Assembly: GCA_036874045.1 (NCBI GenBank)
Contig: CM072341.1
Coordinates: forward strand, 5,158,501 to 5,222,500
Source of the DNA: Cymodocea nodosa
Taxonomy: Eukaryota > Streptophyta > Magnoliopsida > Alismatales > Cymodoceaceae
Direction of reading: 5' to 3'
DNA: 64,000 bases
Positions within the stretch are counted from its first letter, which is position 1, and the number at the start of each line of letters is the position of its first letter. The notes below the pieces were generated by a model that saw only the letters and a program-made list of their open reading frames with translations, was not told the origin of the DNA and did not search any database. A program made the position numbers and the translations under genes. Positions 14,101-24,397 of this stretch are shown here, piece after piece.

Positions 14101-14440
14101 GTAGAAAGTGCAAACAAACAAATTAAGTTAATCTTAGAAAAAGTAGTAAATCCTACTAGAACAGATTGGGCTAATAGATTGATAGATGCACTTTGGGCTT
14201 ATAGAACTGCTTATAAGACAAACTTAGGTATGTCACCTTTTAGGCTAATATATGGAAAAAGTTGTCATTTATTAGTTGAAATTGAACATAAAGCTTATTA
14301 GGCATTAAAAACTCTGAACATTAATTTAAATCAAGCTACTAAGAATAGAAAAATACAATTGATTGAATTAAAAGAATTTAAGAACGAAGCTTATTCGAAA
14401 ACTATAAGAGAAAAAGAAAAAATGAAGTTCTAACATGATA
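11200..14440 (+). pseudogene. Athila-type Gypsy pol relic (PR-RT-RH-IN)
   Basis: Protease-like region at 11250-11600 (LGRPFLATSGAIINC). RT at 12200-12900, with VCIDYRKLNAVTRKDHFPLP, EIFMDDFTVYG and the connection motif DIRSFLGYAGFYRRFIKDFS. RNase H at 12960-13330 ([30 protein letters not shown]). Integrase zinc finger at 13597-13745 (H, H, then CLKCQQ) and core at 13790-14300 ([41 protein letters not shown]). Domain order and wording are those of the Athila/Tat branch of Gypsy. Broken; fossil. Confidence 0.9.
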
Positions 14441-14775
14441 GGAAAATTATTCTAAAAACCTTTGAAATAGGACAAGAAGTATATCTTTACATGACTAGAC
14501 TCCATAACCATCTAGGAAAATTAAGATCTAGATGAGCAGTACATTACATAGTTTGAAATATTTATCCCTATGGAGCTATTGAAATTGAAAATCCTAAAAA
14601 TCAAAATATATTTAAAGTAAATGGACAAAGACTTAGACCTATTTTGAAAATACCAAAAAGTTCTTTCGGAATTATAGAAGAAGTAAGAGTAGATGAATAC
14701 TCAAGCTTTATTTAGTAAGAAAATTTCTAAATATATGTATTATTAAAAAAAAAAACTTATTTAAATATAGTCAAG

Positions 14776-15069
14776 GTTCAATCGAAAGGAATTATCGATT
14801 TTACCGAAACATATTTTAAAGGAAAAAAATTGTTGTAGTTCAACCGATAGGATCCATCGGTCTAACCGAAACACAAAAACATAAAAAAATCTATATATTA
14901 TATTTAGGAAAAATGTCGGTGTTACCGAAGTATAGTATCGGTTCAATCGATAGAAAAAAAAAGAAAATATTTAATTTCAATTCAACCGAGGAATATAACG
15001 GTTCGACCAAAATTTTAAAATATTGGAAAATTAAGAGTCGGTTAGACCGAAAATTCTTTGGTCTTGACT
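14776..15069. repeat. Diverged array of GGTTGAACCG-type inverted repeats in Athila
   Basis: Five hairpin-like units, at about 14776, 14838, 14914, 14980 and 15037. Each pairs a ttcaaccgat-like arm with an atcggttnaacc-like arm across a short spacer, separated by A/T-rich linkers. The arms match those of the much better preserved palindromes at 35164-35771 in the Harbinger. Confidence 0.7.
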
Positions 15070-15117
15070 GAAGTAAAAATTGTTATTATAAGTATTTTTA
15101 TTAGATATAACTTTACG

Positions 15118-15290
15118 AAAAGTTCGTTGAGTTACACTTAACTCAATGTTGAGTTACACTTAACTTAACGAACTTACTCTGTTGAGTCTAAGATAAGTTA
15201 ATGAACTTACTCTGTTGAGTTAACTATAACTCAACGGAGTATTGTAGTTAAGTCCACGGACTAAGTCCGTAGAGTTAACCGTAATTCCAT
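15118..15290. repeat. Cluster of inverted GTTGAGTTA / TAACTCAAC words
   Basis: About ten copies of the word in both orientations, with paired forms such as ctgttgagttaactataact followed by caacggag. The same words form a cluster near the 3' end of the Athila LTR, but here they lie in the internal region ahead of the third frame. Confidence 0.65.
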
Positions 15291-15329
15291 GAATGAGAGA
15301 GTGAGAGTTTTGCATGGGAAATGACCCGA

Positions 15330-16160
15330 TTACCTATTTAAACTTAGGGCTTATTTATACTAAACTTAGGGTTTGGGGGCATTATCTACAGAATCATTTA
15401 GAACTTAGAACAGTAGAGATCAGAGCGATTTTGTTCCATTTGGTAACTCCACGATGAGAAAGATGACACTAGAATTCTGGGAGGACGTTGTTGACATGTC
15501 AGAATTTCTTAAAAATACGGAAGATTGGCACATAAGGTAGAAAATCAGAAATACGACGAAGGAAAAAAACTACAAAAGGTAGAATCTGACCTTTTCTATT
15601 GGAGGAAAGTGTTAGCAGATTTAGGTATACAAATACCTCAAATTATGGAAACAAGAATCAAAGTGGCTACGGAAGTTGTTGTAAACAGAGAAAGACAAAT
15701 CATGCTAAATAACGAAGTTGCCCTAGAATTGATCCAACGTAAGTCTCGGCTCTGATTCAAAAGACGCATAGGTAGACGGGCTCAACGGGCAATCTGGGAA
15801 CAACAAAGGAAAGAAAATGAAGAATAGGTAACTGAAAAACAAGAGGAACCGACTACTGAAAGACCTGTCCCTGAGGAACAACAGCTTGGACCTTTAGTTC
15901 CACCACCAAGGCTGTTAAAAAGAGAAGCAATTTTGGGGCCTTCTATAGAGAAAGAATTAAGAGAATTTCAAGAACTGGTTCAAATTGGAAAAAACCAAGG
16001 AGAACCAGAAGAGTTGGTAGTAGCTATAGCACATCTGGTGTTTGATGCATAGTGCGAAAAGAGGGCAGTAGAAAAGTTTAAAGTCCAATACAAAATTAAA
16101 GTTGAACAGCATCAAGAAGCCATACCTACTATAAAAGGAGCTAAAGCTGGTCCTTGAATA
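15330..16160 (+). pseudogene. Third frame of the Athila block, downstream of pol
   Basis: After a spacer holding cctatttaaactt and ttatttatac, coding-like text begins near 15453 (MRKMTLEFWEDVVDMSEFL) and runs on as a hydrophilic, Glu/Gln-rich protein. The best open part is 15525-15755; a PEEQQLGPLVPPP-type proline patch lies near 15870-15920. Athila elements often carry a frame after pol that has been called env-like, but no membrane segment or signal peptide is seen, so its role is unknown. Broken; fossil. Confidence 0.5.
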
Positions 16161-16599
16161 GTATGTTTTAGTTCTAAATGAACTTGATCAAGAATTTCTT
16201 CTAAAAAGTAGTATTCACTATATATTTTTGCTAACCTTTTGTCAACTTGAAGTATCTTTTTAAACCATGTATGTGAAACTTCATCTTCATCTATCTATTT
16301 TTCTCTTACATTTCCTCTACCTCTTCCTTTACCTTTGCCATGCCCTTTCTAGAACTTTGAATATATTGTCGTAGGTGGTTACAAGAACAAACAAGCAGGA
16401 AAGATTTTTAGAAAGATGTTACAAGATAACCTAAGCTCACGTGTAATAAGTGTTTAAATAGGGTTTATGTAGTTATAACTTAATGAGTCTTTTAGTCGGG
16501 TTTGGGTTTTAAATCCATATTGAATAAACTTTATTCAATCAAGGTATCCGTATATTTAAGCATAACTCATTGAGTTAACTAACCTAATAAGTAAAATAC
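16160..16599 (-). other. Unassigned stretch with minus-strand coding-like text
   Basis: Read on the minus strand, 16370-16140 gives a basic Gly/Lys/Arg stretch (GKGKGRGRGNV) followed by WFKKILQVDKRLAKIYSEYY. No family is recognised. The remainder to 16599 is A/T-rich and contains further GAGTTA words. Confidence 0.3.
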
Positions 16600-17320
16600 T
16601 ATTGTATTGATGTGAAAGGTTAGATTAGACAATTGGTTTAATTTATCTTTAGGCTTATATCAATAATTACTTTTAGAAGTAATCTAACAAACTTTCATAC
16701 AAATTAGATATTAATTTCAATTTATATTTTAACTGTAAGTGCATAGTGTATATTGTATTTGTGTGCAAGTACAAGTCGATCCAACAGAGATTGAGTAAGA
16801 ATTATGTACTGTTCCAGTTTTAATAATGGAATTTATGTGTTCAATAAGCACTCCGTTGAGTTACAGTTAACATAATGGACCAAGTTCGTGGAATTATGGC
16901 TAACTCAACGGACTAACCTCGTGGACTTAAGTTAACTCCATGAGCCTATCTTTTCAACTAAATACTACTATTTACAGAGGAATTCGGTCAACCATTGGGC
17001 AGTTCCATAGATTGTAAATAACATCAATTAAGCTCTTTAATGCTAGTTAATATTAGATTTATCATTAAGCAACACTAACATTCAGATATTTCAAACAGTA
17101 ACCATTAAAATCTTTAAGTATCTGGAACGAATCAATTTCAATGAACTATAAAACTATTTTCTATTTTTTTTGAATCAAACAACATAAAACATTCACAATA
17201 CTAACAATGATAACATTACTCACGATACAAAACAAACAATACAACACTTAAATACTAAATATAAACATAGATAAGTTGTTTTTGGTATTTTTGTTTTGAT
17301 GTGTTTATGAAAATGGGCTA
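16600..17320 (-). repeat. Inverted 3' portion of an Athila LTR
   Basis: Reverse complement of the last 730 bases of the LTR at 8417-10397, including the TAACTCAACG word cluster at 16850-16950. It marks the right edge of the Athila block inside the SIRE-like element. Confidence 0.75.
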
Positions 17321-17389
17321 AAACTTTTTGGGAACAAATTCATAAGAAAACGGTAATAATATAAGCAGAAGAACAGCTGACTTGTTATA

Positions 17390-19046
17390 AAAGAAAAAGA
17401 GTGAGAAAAATGAAACAAAAGGAAATTATTTCTGAGGAAACAAATTTAGTTGAAAAAGAAAAATCAAATGAGGATTTAATTCCAAATGACAATGTATGTC
17501 TAAACATTATGCCTTATATTACATCTAACAAGGTAAAACTAACAATGATAATGAAACATTATTATCATTTGCTAGAAAACTTGAAAAAGAGACCAAAGCA
17601 ATAGATTAGTTCAAGTTTTTCTATAGAATCAAGCCTTGATGATAAAGAAATTGAACAATTAAAGCATCAGGCAGACAACATTGAACAAGTTATTGCAAAA
17701 GTGCTTGAAAATATTGAGGCAGTAACTAGTTCAGAGGCTGGATTGTCTAGTGTAGTAGTTATTGAATAAGATAAGACTCTAAAAGAGCTTAAAGTTGATT
17801 AGCCTATTTCAGAATCTATAGAAATAAAGTTTGAGAATTCACAACATGTAGAGATAGACATATCTATTGAAGAAAATGAAGATTTACAAATAGATACAAG
17901 AGCTATTGAATTTGTGAAAAATTTGAACTCTGAACATTCTATAGAAATTGAATTTATAGATATTGCAGTTATTGAAAATATTCCTTACACTGTTGAAGTT
18001 GAAGAATCAAGCTTACCTAATCAGCTTCAAGACAATATTTTGACAAAAGAACAAAATGACATTCATTTTGAAGAAGAGATTCCTAAAGATGACTTAAATT
18101 CAAAATCAAAACTTTAAGTATCACCTTCTAAATATAGGACCCTACACATTCAAGGTTCAATTCATTTTCGATCTGAGAAAGCATTACAAAAATACAATAG
18201 TTTGTTTACATATCAAATTCTACATGCTAGACCAATAAAGTTTAGAAGTTTAATGGAAATTAAAGATTTGTTTGAGTTTCAAGACTTATTACAATTCTTA
18301 CCAATTGGAACGAAATGGAAACAATATAAAGAGCTTATAGCAGCTTTTTACAGTAATCTAGTACAAAATGAGAATCTTTTGAAAACTCAAATAACTCAAC
18401 AAGAGTTTACTTTGTCTCTTGAATTGATTTTTGAAGTTTTAGGATTACAAAATGAATGTGTTATTGTTACCAACATATTTGACATAGTTAAACAATTAGA
18501 ATGGAACATTCAGTCTTTATCACAAATTCCAAATGTATATTTAGAAATGAGATTAATGGAAAATCTAAATGCGGAAGCTAGGTTTATTACAAATATTCTG
18601 CATGCAAATTTATTTCAAAGAGTTGGACATAATTTAGAAGTAAGCATAAGTTGTTTATATGCAACTTATGGCATACTGAACAAAATACAAATAAATTAGT
18701 TTGACAGTTTCACATATCAACTATAGCATATGAGTTCAAAATTATTTTATGGTGATGCTATATATCGAATTATCGCAAGCCAATTGAATTTATCCAACTA
18801 GCCCTCTAAAATTAAAGGCATAAGAACATTTAATATAAAAGATTTGTAAAAACATCAGTAACAACAACAATCTAATTTTCAACAACAACAACAACAACAA
18901 CAGTAAAATCATCTAGATCAAGTACAACAGCAACCCAAGCTACCTCTTGACTTAGATGCAATACTGAATGACATTAGAAATGATATTAGGCATTTAAGAG
19001 ATAAGATTTGTAATGTCATAGGCAATATTATTAGGGGGAATAGATA
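17390..19046 (+). pseudogene. SIRE-like env-like region
   Basis: Coding-like text downstream of pol. It begins with an acidic Glu/Asn/Ile-rich section (17400-18120), then a folded-looking domain at 18202-18700 (FLPIGTKWKQYKELIAAFYS, LSLELIFEVLGLQNE) that resembles the putative plant transposon protein region found after pol in several LTR lineages. A glutamine-rich run follows (about 18850-18960), and then a short coiled-coil-like end (LDAILNDIRNDIRHLRDKI). The function is not known. The call as SIRE env-like rests on place and order. Broken; fossil. Confidence 0.6.
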
Positions 19047-19199
19047 AATGTACTATCATTTGTTTGTTTACTTGGTATTCTGATTACAAAATGTAATGTT
19101 TGTATTTATTGATTGAATGTTGGAACAATACATTTACTATAAATGTGTTTCAATTCTTATTAAAGTTTACAAAAAATTTAGCTGTACATATTTGTCTCT

Positions 19200-19495
19200 C
19201 ATTTTTTTTACTTTATAATCATCTTTTTGATTAATGATAAAAAGGGGGAGATGATTATGATTTTAAATGTATATTTTTAAAAGGAGAAGATGATTATGTG
19301 TTTGTTGAAATTTTTTACTAAAAGTTTTTTCTAAGAGATGATTTTTACACAAACAACAAAAATAAGCTTAAGTAAACTTAAGTCAACAAACTTGTTTGTT
19401 GAATTACAGCTTAACCCAACAAAGGTGCTTCATTGAGTTAAACATATTTCATGATTGATTTAATATGATTTTATCATCATTAAAAAGGGAGAGAT
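19200..19495 (+). other. Purine tracts before the SIRE-like 3' LTR
   Basis: aaaaagggggagatgatt near 19240 and taaaaagggagagat ending at 19495, immediately before the LTR's TGTTGAG. The second tract is the likely primer for plus-strand synthesis. Confidence 0.7.
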
Positions 19496-21090
19496 TGTTG
19501 AGTATTATGTTTTGATGATGTATGCTAAACAAATGTAATCATATTTAATCAATTACTGTTGTTTATGAAAGTAAATTAAGAACATCAATTAATATAGAAA
19601 AAGTTTACTAATATAAATACTTGTCTGTAATGAATCTAAAATTATGCTAAGTTAAATAACTAGTCGTTAAGTTATACTAATTTTTTATTTAACTAAGCGT
19701 TAAGTTAACATGTGTTTTTATTATAAAGTATGATATGTTTTAAAGTTATATTTTTGTATCATGTACAATACACATTAAGATAACTCATTGAGTTAGTGCT
19801 TTGTTTGTAAAAAGGTCACGTGAGAACTTGTTAAGTTATAAGCTTAAAGGTTAAAATAGGTCACATGAGAATTCATTAAGTTAGTGAACAAAACGTTAAA
19901 TTGAAATAATGAATTTGTTAAGTTAGTATTATGCACGTGGTGAATTTAAAATTTATGAATGTTATATTGTATCACGTGAGTTACACATGTTTAACTTGTT
20001 AAGTTAACATAACTGCACACGTTGAGTTGCTATATTGAATACTAAGGCAACATGTTAGGTTAGCGTTATAAACTTAAAGTTATTATTCTTGCATGTGGTA
20101 AATACATTATTGTATAAAACATTTATTTATTACTGATTTATTAAGTTATTAGTAACACAACAAAGTTAATTCGTTGAGTTAGCATAACACCACGAAGTTA
20201 GTTCATTGAGTTATCGTAATACCACAGACTTGGTTTATTGAGTTAACGTAATACCACAAACTTAATTCATTGAGTTAGTTACAATACATGTCACGTGAAT
20301 TGGCACATGATGAACTCCTTAAGTTAGATACGTTAAGTTATAAGTCTACTTGTTTTACTCGTTTAGTTAACATTAACACAACTTGTTATTACACTTGATG
20401 AAAAATTTTGGACGAGAAAGTTTATTTTACAAGAAATTTTTCAAAGATCCAAGATTGATGATTAAAGAAAATTCAAGAGGAAAACGTGGATCAAAACGTA
20501 TGTATTTTGATGAAGGAAAAAGAGAATACATGAAGAGTAAAAAACTAATTGTAGATAAACGTGGAAGATATGCATGGAATGAAAATAGACTATAAAAGAC
20601 ATAGTTTTCTTGTTAATCAATTATCCCTACACACCAAACAAAATATATTTTCAGGGGTCAAACACCTCTCTAGGGAAAAGCTCTCAGATAGAAGAAAATT
20701 CAATGAAGAGAAAGTCACATATATGTCATTAAAGATTTAAAGAATCAGAAGAAAGTAAATTCAGTGAAGTAGAGAAAATCAGATATTTGTCACTAAAGAT
20801 TTGCAATAGAAGAAGAAGAAAAATCTCAAACAAGGAGAAATATTTTAAATTCCGTAAATTAGTTTTCTCTATTTGTAGTTATGAAATTGATTAAATGAAA
20901 CATAATATCGTTATATAATTGCATTTACAATTTCTGAGGAGAATTGAATTATATATTGTAATTGAAATCTTGAATAAAATGATTTAATTAAAATAGTATC
21001 TCAACTTATTTTTAATTTTGAAGTTTTAATTATAACTGAAAATGTTGAAAAACACAATTCACCCCTCTTGTGTAGTCATTCAATCCTACA
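19496..21090 (+). repeat. 3' LTR of the SIRE-like element
   Basis: 1595 bp, TGTTGAGTATTATG to CAATCCTACA. It aligns along its length with the solo LTR at 206-1726 and with the pieces at 1-205 and 1732-1980. Module 19795-20100 carries the same run of G-box and GTTAAGTTA words as the Athila LTRs. Confidence 0.88.
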
Positions 21091-22486
21091 ATTAGTTTAT
21101 ACTATATTTTTCATTAATTAGCACTAACATTTAAATATTTCAAATAATAACCATATTAATCAGGATTTTAGAATTGAATATGAACTAGTTTCAGTAATCT
21201 GTAATACGATTTGTTATTTTCTAGAATGAAATAAATATAAAACATTCAACAATACTAACATTACTAACAATACAAAATAAACGATACAACACAGATTTAA
21301 TAAACATAAAAACAAATAATGAGTTTTTGTTTTATTTTTGTTGATATATGTTCTTGAAGATGAACGAAAGGTGAAAGGTAAAATTCTCTATTGACAGTAA
21401 GAACTCTCGTCACTACATGCAACATAGTTACACCATTGAAAATTTAATCACTTACTGTCACACATTCCTCTCTCTATAGAATCGTGAACCAAGACTTTGG
21501 TAAATTGATCTCCTCTTTAGTATAGTGGTATCAACCCAAAACCAATGCTAGAAGCTTTACTGTATCTTGAGAGATGGTTCGGTGTTTGGTGAAAATGGCT
21601 TCCCTTCTTGTGACATGATCACTCCTCACAATGGTTATTAATCATCGTATTTGGCTCGAAATCGACTCAACATCCGAAAAGTATCCTCATAAACCTCCGA
21701 TGGATGATGGATGGTGGTGTTGGTAAGAGCTCAGGAATGACCAACACTTCTATAGTTAGCGTAGTTCTCCCCCCACACTTTTCTTCATTATTTCTCTTTT
21801 CCTTTCATACTTCTTTCAATAATAACTACTTCCACCTAAATGACTAGTTGGATCTCCTTCCTTCGTATTAATGGTAGTGATTACTTTTTCTGTCCACAAT
21901 TTAAATCATAGCGTGGTTTATGTGACATGATTTCCTTTGAATTTCCTTTTCCTACAACTACTCACAGTTGAATATTAGAAAATAACTAATCTGTGGAATT
22001 AGTGTAACTCAACAAACTTACTTTATTGACTTAATTATAACTCAATGAACTAACCTCGTTGAGTTAACCTTAACTCAACGAACTCGTTTAGCTCTACAGT
22101 TTAATAAAACAAATATTTTTATAACATTTAACATTTAATATGTAAAAAAAATAATTCTTAATCATTCAATAATTGACATGTGAAATAATTCCTAACTTTA
22201 CAAGGTTCCGTAAACTTACCTTAATAACTTTACGAGAATCCGTAAACTTACTTTAGTAACTTTACGATCTTCTATAAACTTCTATAAAACCACATATACT
22301 AAGCTTTCAATCTTTCAAAAATGATATTTAATTAACGCTAATTCCTTAAAATTATGCATATTTTATAATTAAGACATGTAATCGTATATTTATGTTATAA
22401 TGACTTAATTCTTATATGATAAATTAAATATTATACAATTAATCATTCATTAACTACTAATATTATGTATTTTTTTATTCTAAACA
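21091..22486 (-). repeat. Athila LTR on the minus strand, host of the SIRE-like insertion
   Basis: Ends at 22486 with the complement of TGTTTAGAA, the family's LTR start. It begins abruptly at 21091 where the SIRE-like LTR stops, inside text matching the Athila LTR near 9930, so the Copia element inserted into this older LTR. TAACTTTACG-type words lie at 22190-22310 and a TAACTCAACG cluster at 22000-22085. Confidence 0.8.
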
Positions 22487-22599
22487 ATTCTCATATTAGA
22501 GTAATTGAAATGACTCTTAGGACTAAACATTAACCTATTAAACCAAGAAAAAAATCTTCCAAAATTCTAACCTCAATTTTGTTTTTGTAACACCACTAG

Positions 22600-23798
22600 C
22601 CAGTTGGGTAGATATGAAAATAACAATAGGTACAAAAAAGAATCAAGCCAGATGGAAACAATTTTAGAGAAGTTGGGGAGAAGGTGAGCAATCATCTAAG
22701 TGGGGTTAGACGTATCAATAACATTAGTTTCTAGAATGATGGTAGCCCTTGTGTGGAACACTTGCTGTGCAATCCAACCTGAATAGATGCAAAATGATGA
22801 GATCACAGTGGCAGATGCCAATAGCAATAAAGCAATCTTGAATGAGTTCAACTTGCCTAATTAGTTAAAAGTGAAGATCCTCTGAACCTTAGATAATGTT
22901 CATTGTATAGATGACACCATTGCATGGCAATGGACAAGCAATGGCAAAGTTAAATTAGCTTTTGGGGTGGTTCGATAAGAACAAGAAGTTAAAGGATGGC
23001 GTAAAGGTATTTGGAACAGATATATATCCATTAAAATATTCTTCTTTCTTTAGAAACATTTCCGCAACTATCTCCTTACCAAGGAAAACGTGAGAAGAGC
23101 GGTATTTAGCTTGCATCCTAGTACACTTGTTATGGAGCCAATAAAAGGATAGAAACAGGAGATCATACGTTTTTTGATAGCCACTAGGCTGTGCTTTGTA
23201 GGATATAGTTTAATAAAATGTTTGATTCTGATATCAATGTTAATAAGTCTTGAAGGATGATGACCATTAAAAAATTATACAGGCAAACAAGGAGATTATT
23301 TAAATATGCTAAAGAAAAACCTATTTGTTCTTTCATGTTGTGGGAATGTGGAAGGAACGTTGTATTGTTAAGCATAGCAATGCCAATGGTTCCTTTGTCA
23401 AACATCATAAGGAGAGTAGAGATGAATATTCAGGATTTTGTAAAATGGGCTGGTGACTTGTTTTGCAAAATTAAAGCAGACGAGAGAATCCAAAACTAGA
23501 ATAATAGTCAAGGTGTCTCTTACCAAAGGCTCAAGAGGCGTTGGGGAAGCCGAACAACAATTTTCTCAAACTCAACATGGATGGAGTTAGGATGAAAGAT
23601 AAAGCACGAGGTAGAGGTATGATCAGAAATAGTAAAGGGGAGATGATTGTAGACTTCTCTAAAGCTTATGATGACACGGCTATGGCCTTGTCAGAATTAA
23701 AGGCCCTTTTTGATGGGCTAATGTTATGTATTACAATCTAAGTGCCTTTAGAGACGATAGACGTGGAAATGGATGAAAAGTGTGGCGTGGACGTGTGT

Positions 23799-23829
<31 letters not shown>

Positions 23830-24130
23830 GGGGGGTGATGGGGGGAAGCTGTTGCTCTTAGGAAGCTCAAGCTTTTGGGACTAGCTTATCCACTTTGTTC
23901 GAAGAGTGCGTACTTTCGATCCTGTCTATCAAGAGAGTAATTCGATAGCTACTTGTCTAGCCAAGGTTGGAGCAATCAGGAGGAAAAGTTCCACTTATCA
24001 CAAGGTACAAGACCTTTCTCTGAAAGTTTAGGGGAGCCTGGATGTTGGACGCTTGGGGGACTTCCAAGCTGTAGGGCGATTTATGCTAGTTGTAGTCATC
24101 TAGTCTCCCCACCATGCACCCTTGGTTTTT
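22600..24130 (+). mobile_element. LINE relic (end of ORF2: zf-RVT and RNase H)
   Basis: The plus strand shows the typical tail of plant non-LTR ORF2. Near 22880-23110 is zf-RVT-like text (DDTIAWQWTSNGKVKLAF, GIWNRYISIKIFF). At 23541-23741 is an RVT_3-type RNase H (FLKLNMDGVRMKDKARGRGM with the catalytic Asp, then ALSELKALFDGL with the Glu). Near 23907-23965 is its end (YQESNSIATCLAKVGA). Several stops and frameshifts separate these pieces, and a GT/G microsatellite sits inside the RNase H. The 5' part (endonuclease and most of RT) is absent. No poly-A tail or target duplication was identified. Confidence 0.7.
23796..23837 (+). repeat. (GT)n followed by a long G run
   Basis: About nine GT units pass directly into an uninterrupted run of more than 20 G, inside the RNase H region of the LINE relic. 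The G run could form a quadruplex and is also a likely site of sequencing-length error. Confidence 0.9.
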
Positions 24131-24397
24131 TGGGCCCTCTCATTATACATAGATCAGAAAACTTTCATTAAAACAAAGATACGAAAATAACAAAAAAAAG
24201 GAAAACTAAGCATTGTAGAAGCAAGTGTTAGCCCGATTTACAAGTGCTCTAGCAAATAGATTCAAATATGTAGATGTGATATTTGATTGGCACATTGAGA
24301 CATTAGCTGATACAAATCATTTCCTTAGTGGAACGAACCTATAAAACAGATCCTATTTAAATACGATCGTATTATTTCCTAACTATTATGGTTTGCA
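24131..24397. other. 3' flank of the A/B-barrel gene
   Basis: A/T-rich sequence between the LINE relic and the stop codon of the minus-strand gene; probably holds its 3' UTR. No further gene is seen. Confidence 0.5.

Larger units (their letters stand above)
7060..17320 (+). mobile_element. Athila-type Gypsy block nested in the SIRE-like element
   Basis: Contents in order: an Athila 3' noncoding region (7060-8416), a full LTR (8417-10397), a primer-binding site, gag, PR, RT, RH, IN, a palindrome array, a third frame, and an LTR end piece in inverted orientation (16600-17320). SIRE pol ends just left of it and SIRE env-like sequence starts just right of it. Because 3' noncoding sequence precedes the LTR, this is not a simple single insertion. 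A head-to-tail pair or a recombined copy fits better. Decayed, with many breaks. Confidence 0.65.
1..21090 (+). mobile_element. SIRE-like Copia LTR retrotransposon, nested and decayed
   Basis: Parts in order: 5' LTR (start outside the window), a primer-binding site matching initiator-Met tRNA, gag with a zinc knuckle, pol in Copia order (protease, integrase, reverse transcriptase, RNase H), then a long env-like region, a purine tract and a 3' LTR ending at 21090. An env-like frame after pol and LTRs above 1.5 kb fit the SIRE lineage. The body is interrupted by a solo LTR in the 5' LTR and by Athila sequence at about 7060-17320. Reading frames are broken many times, so it is an old copy. That the 5' part and the 3' part belong to one insertion is inferred from matching LTR family, strand and order. 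Confidence 0.75.
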
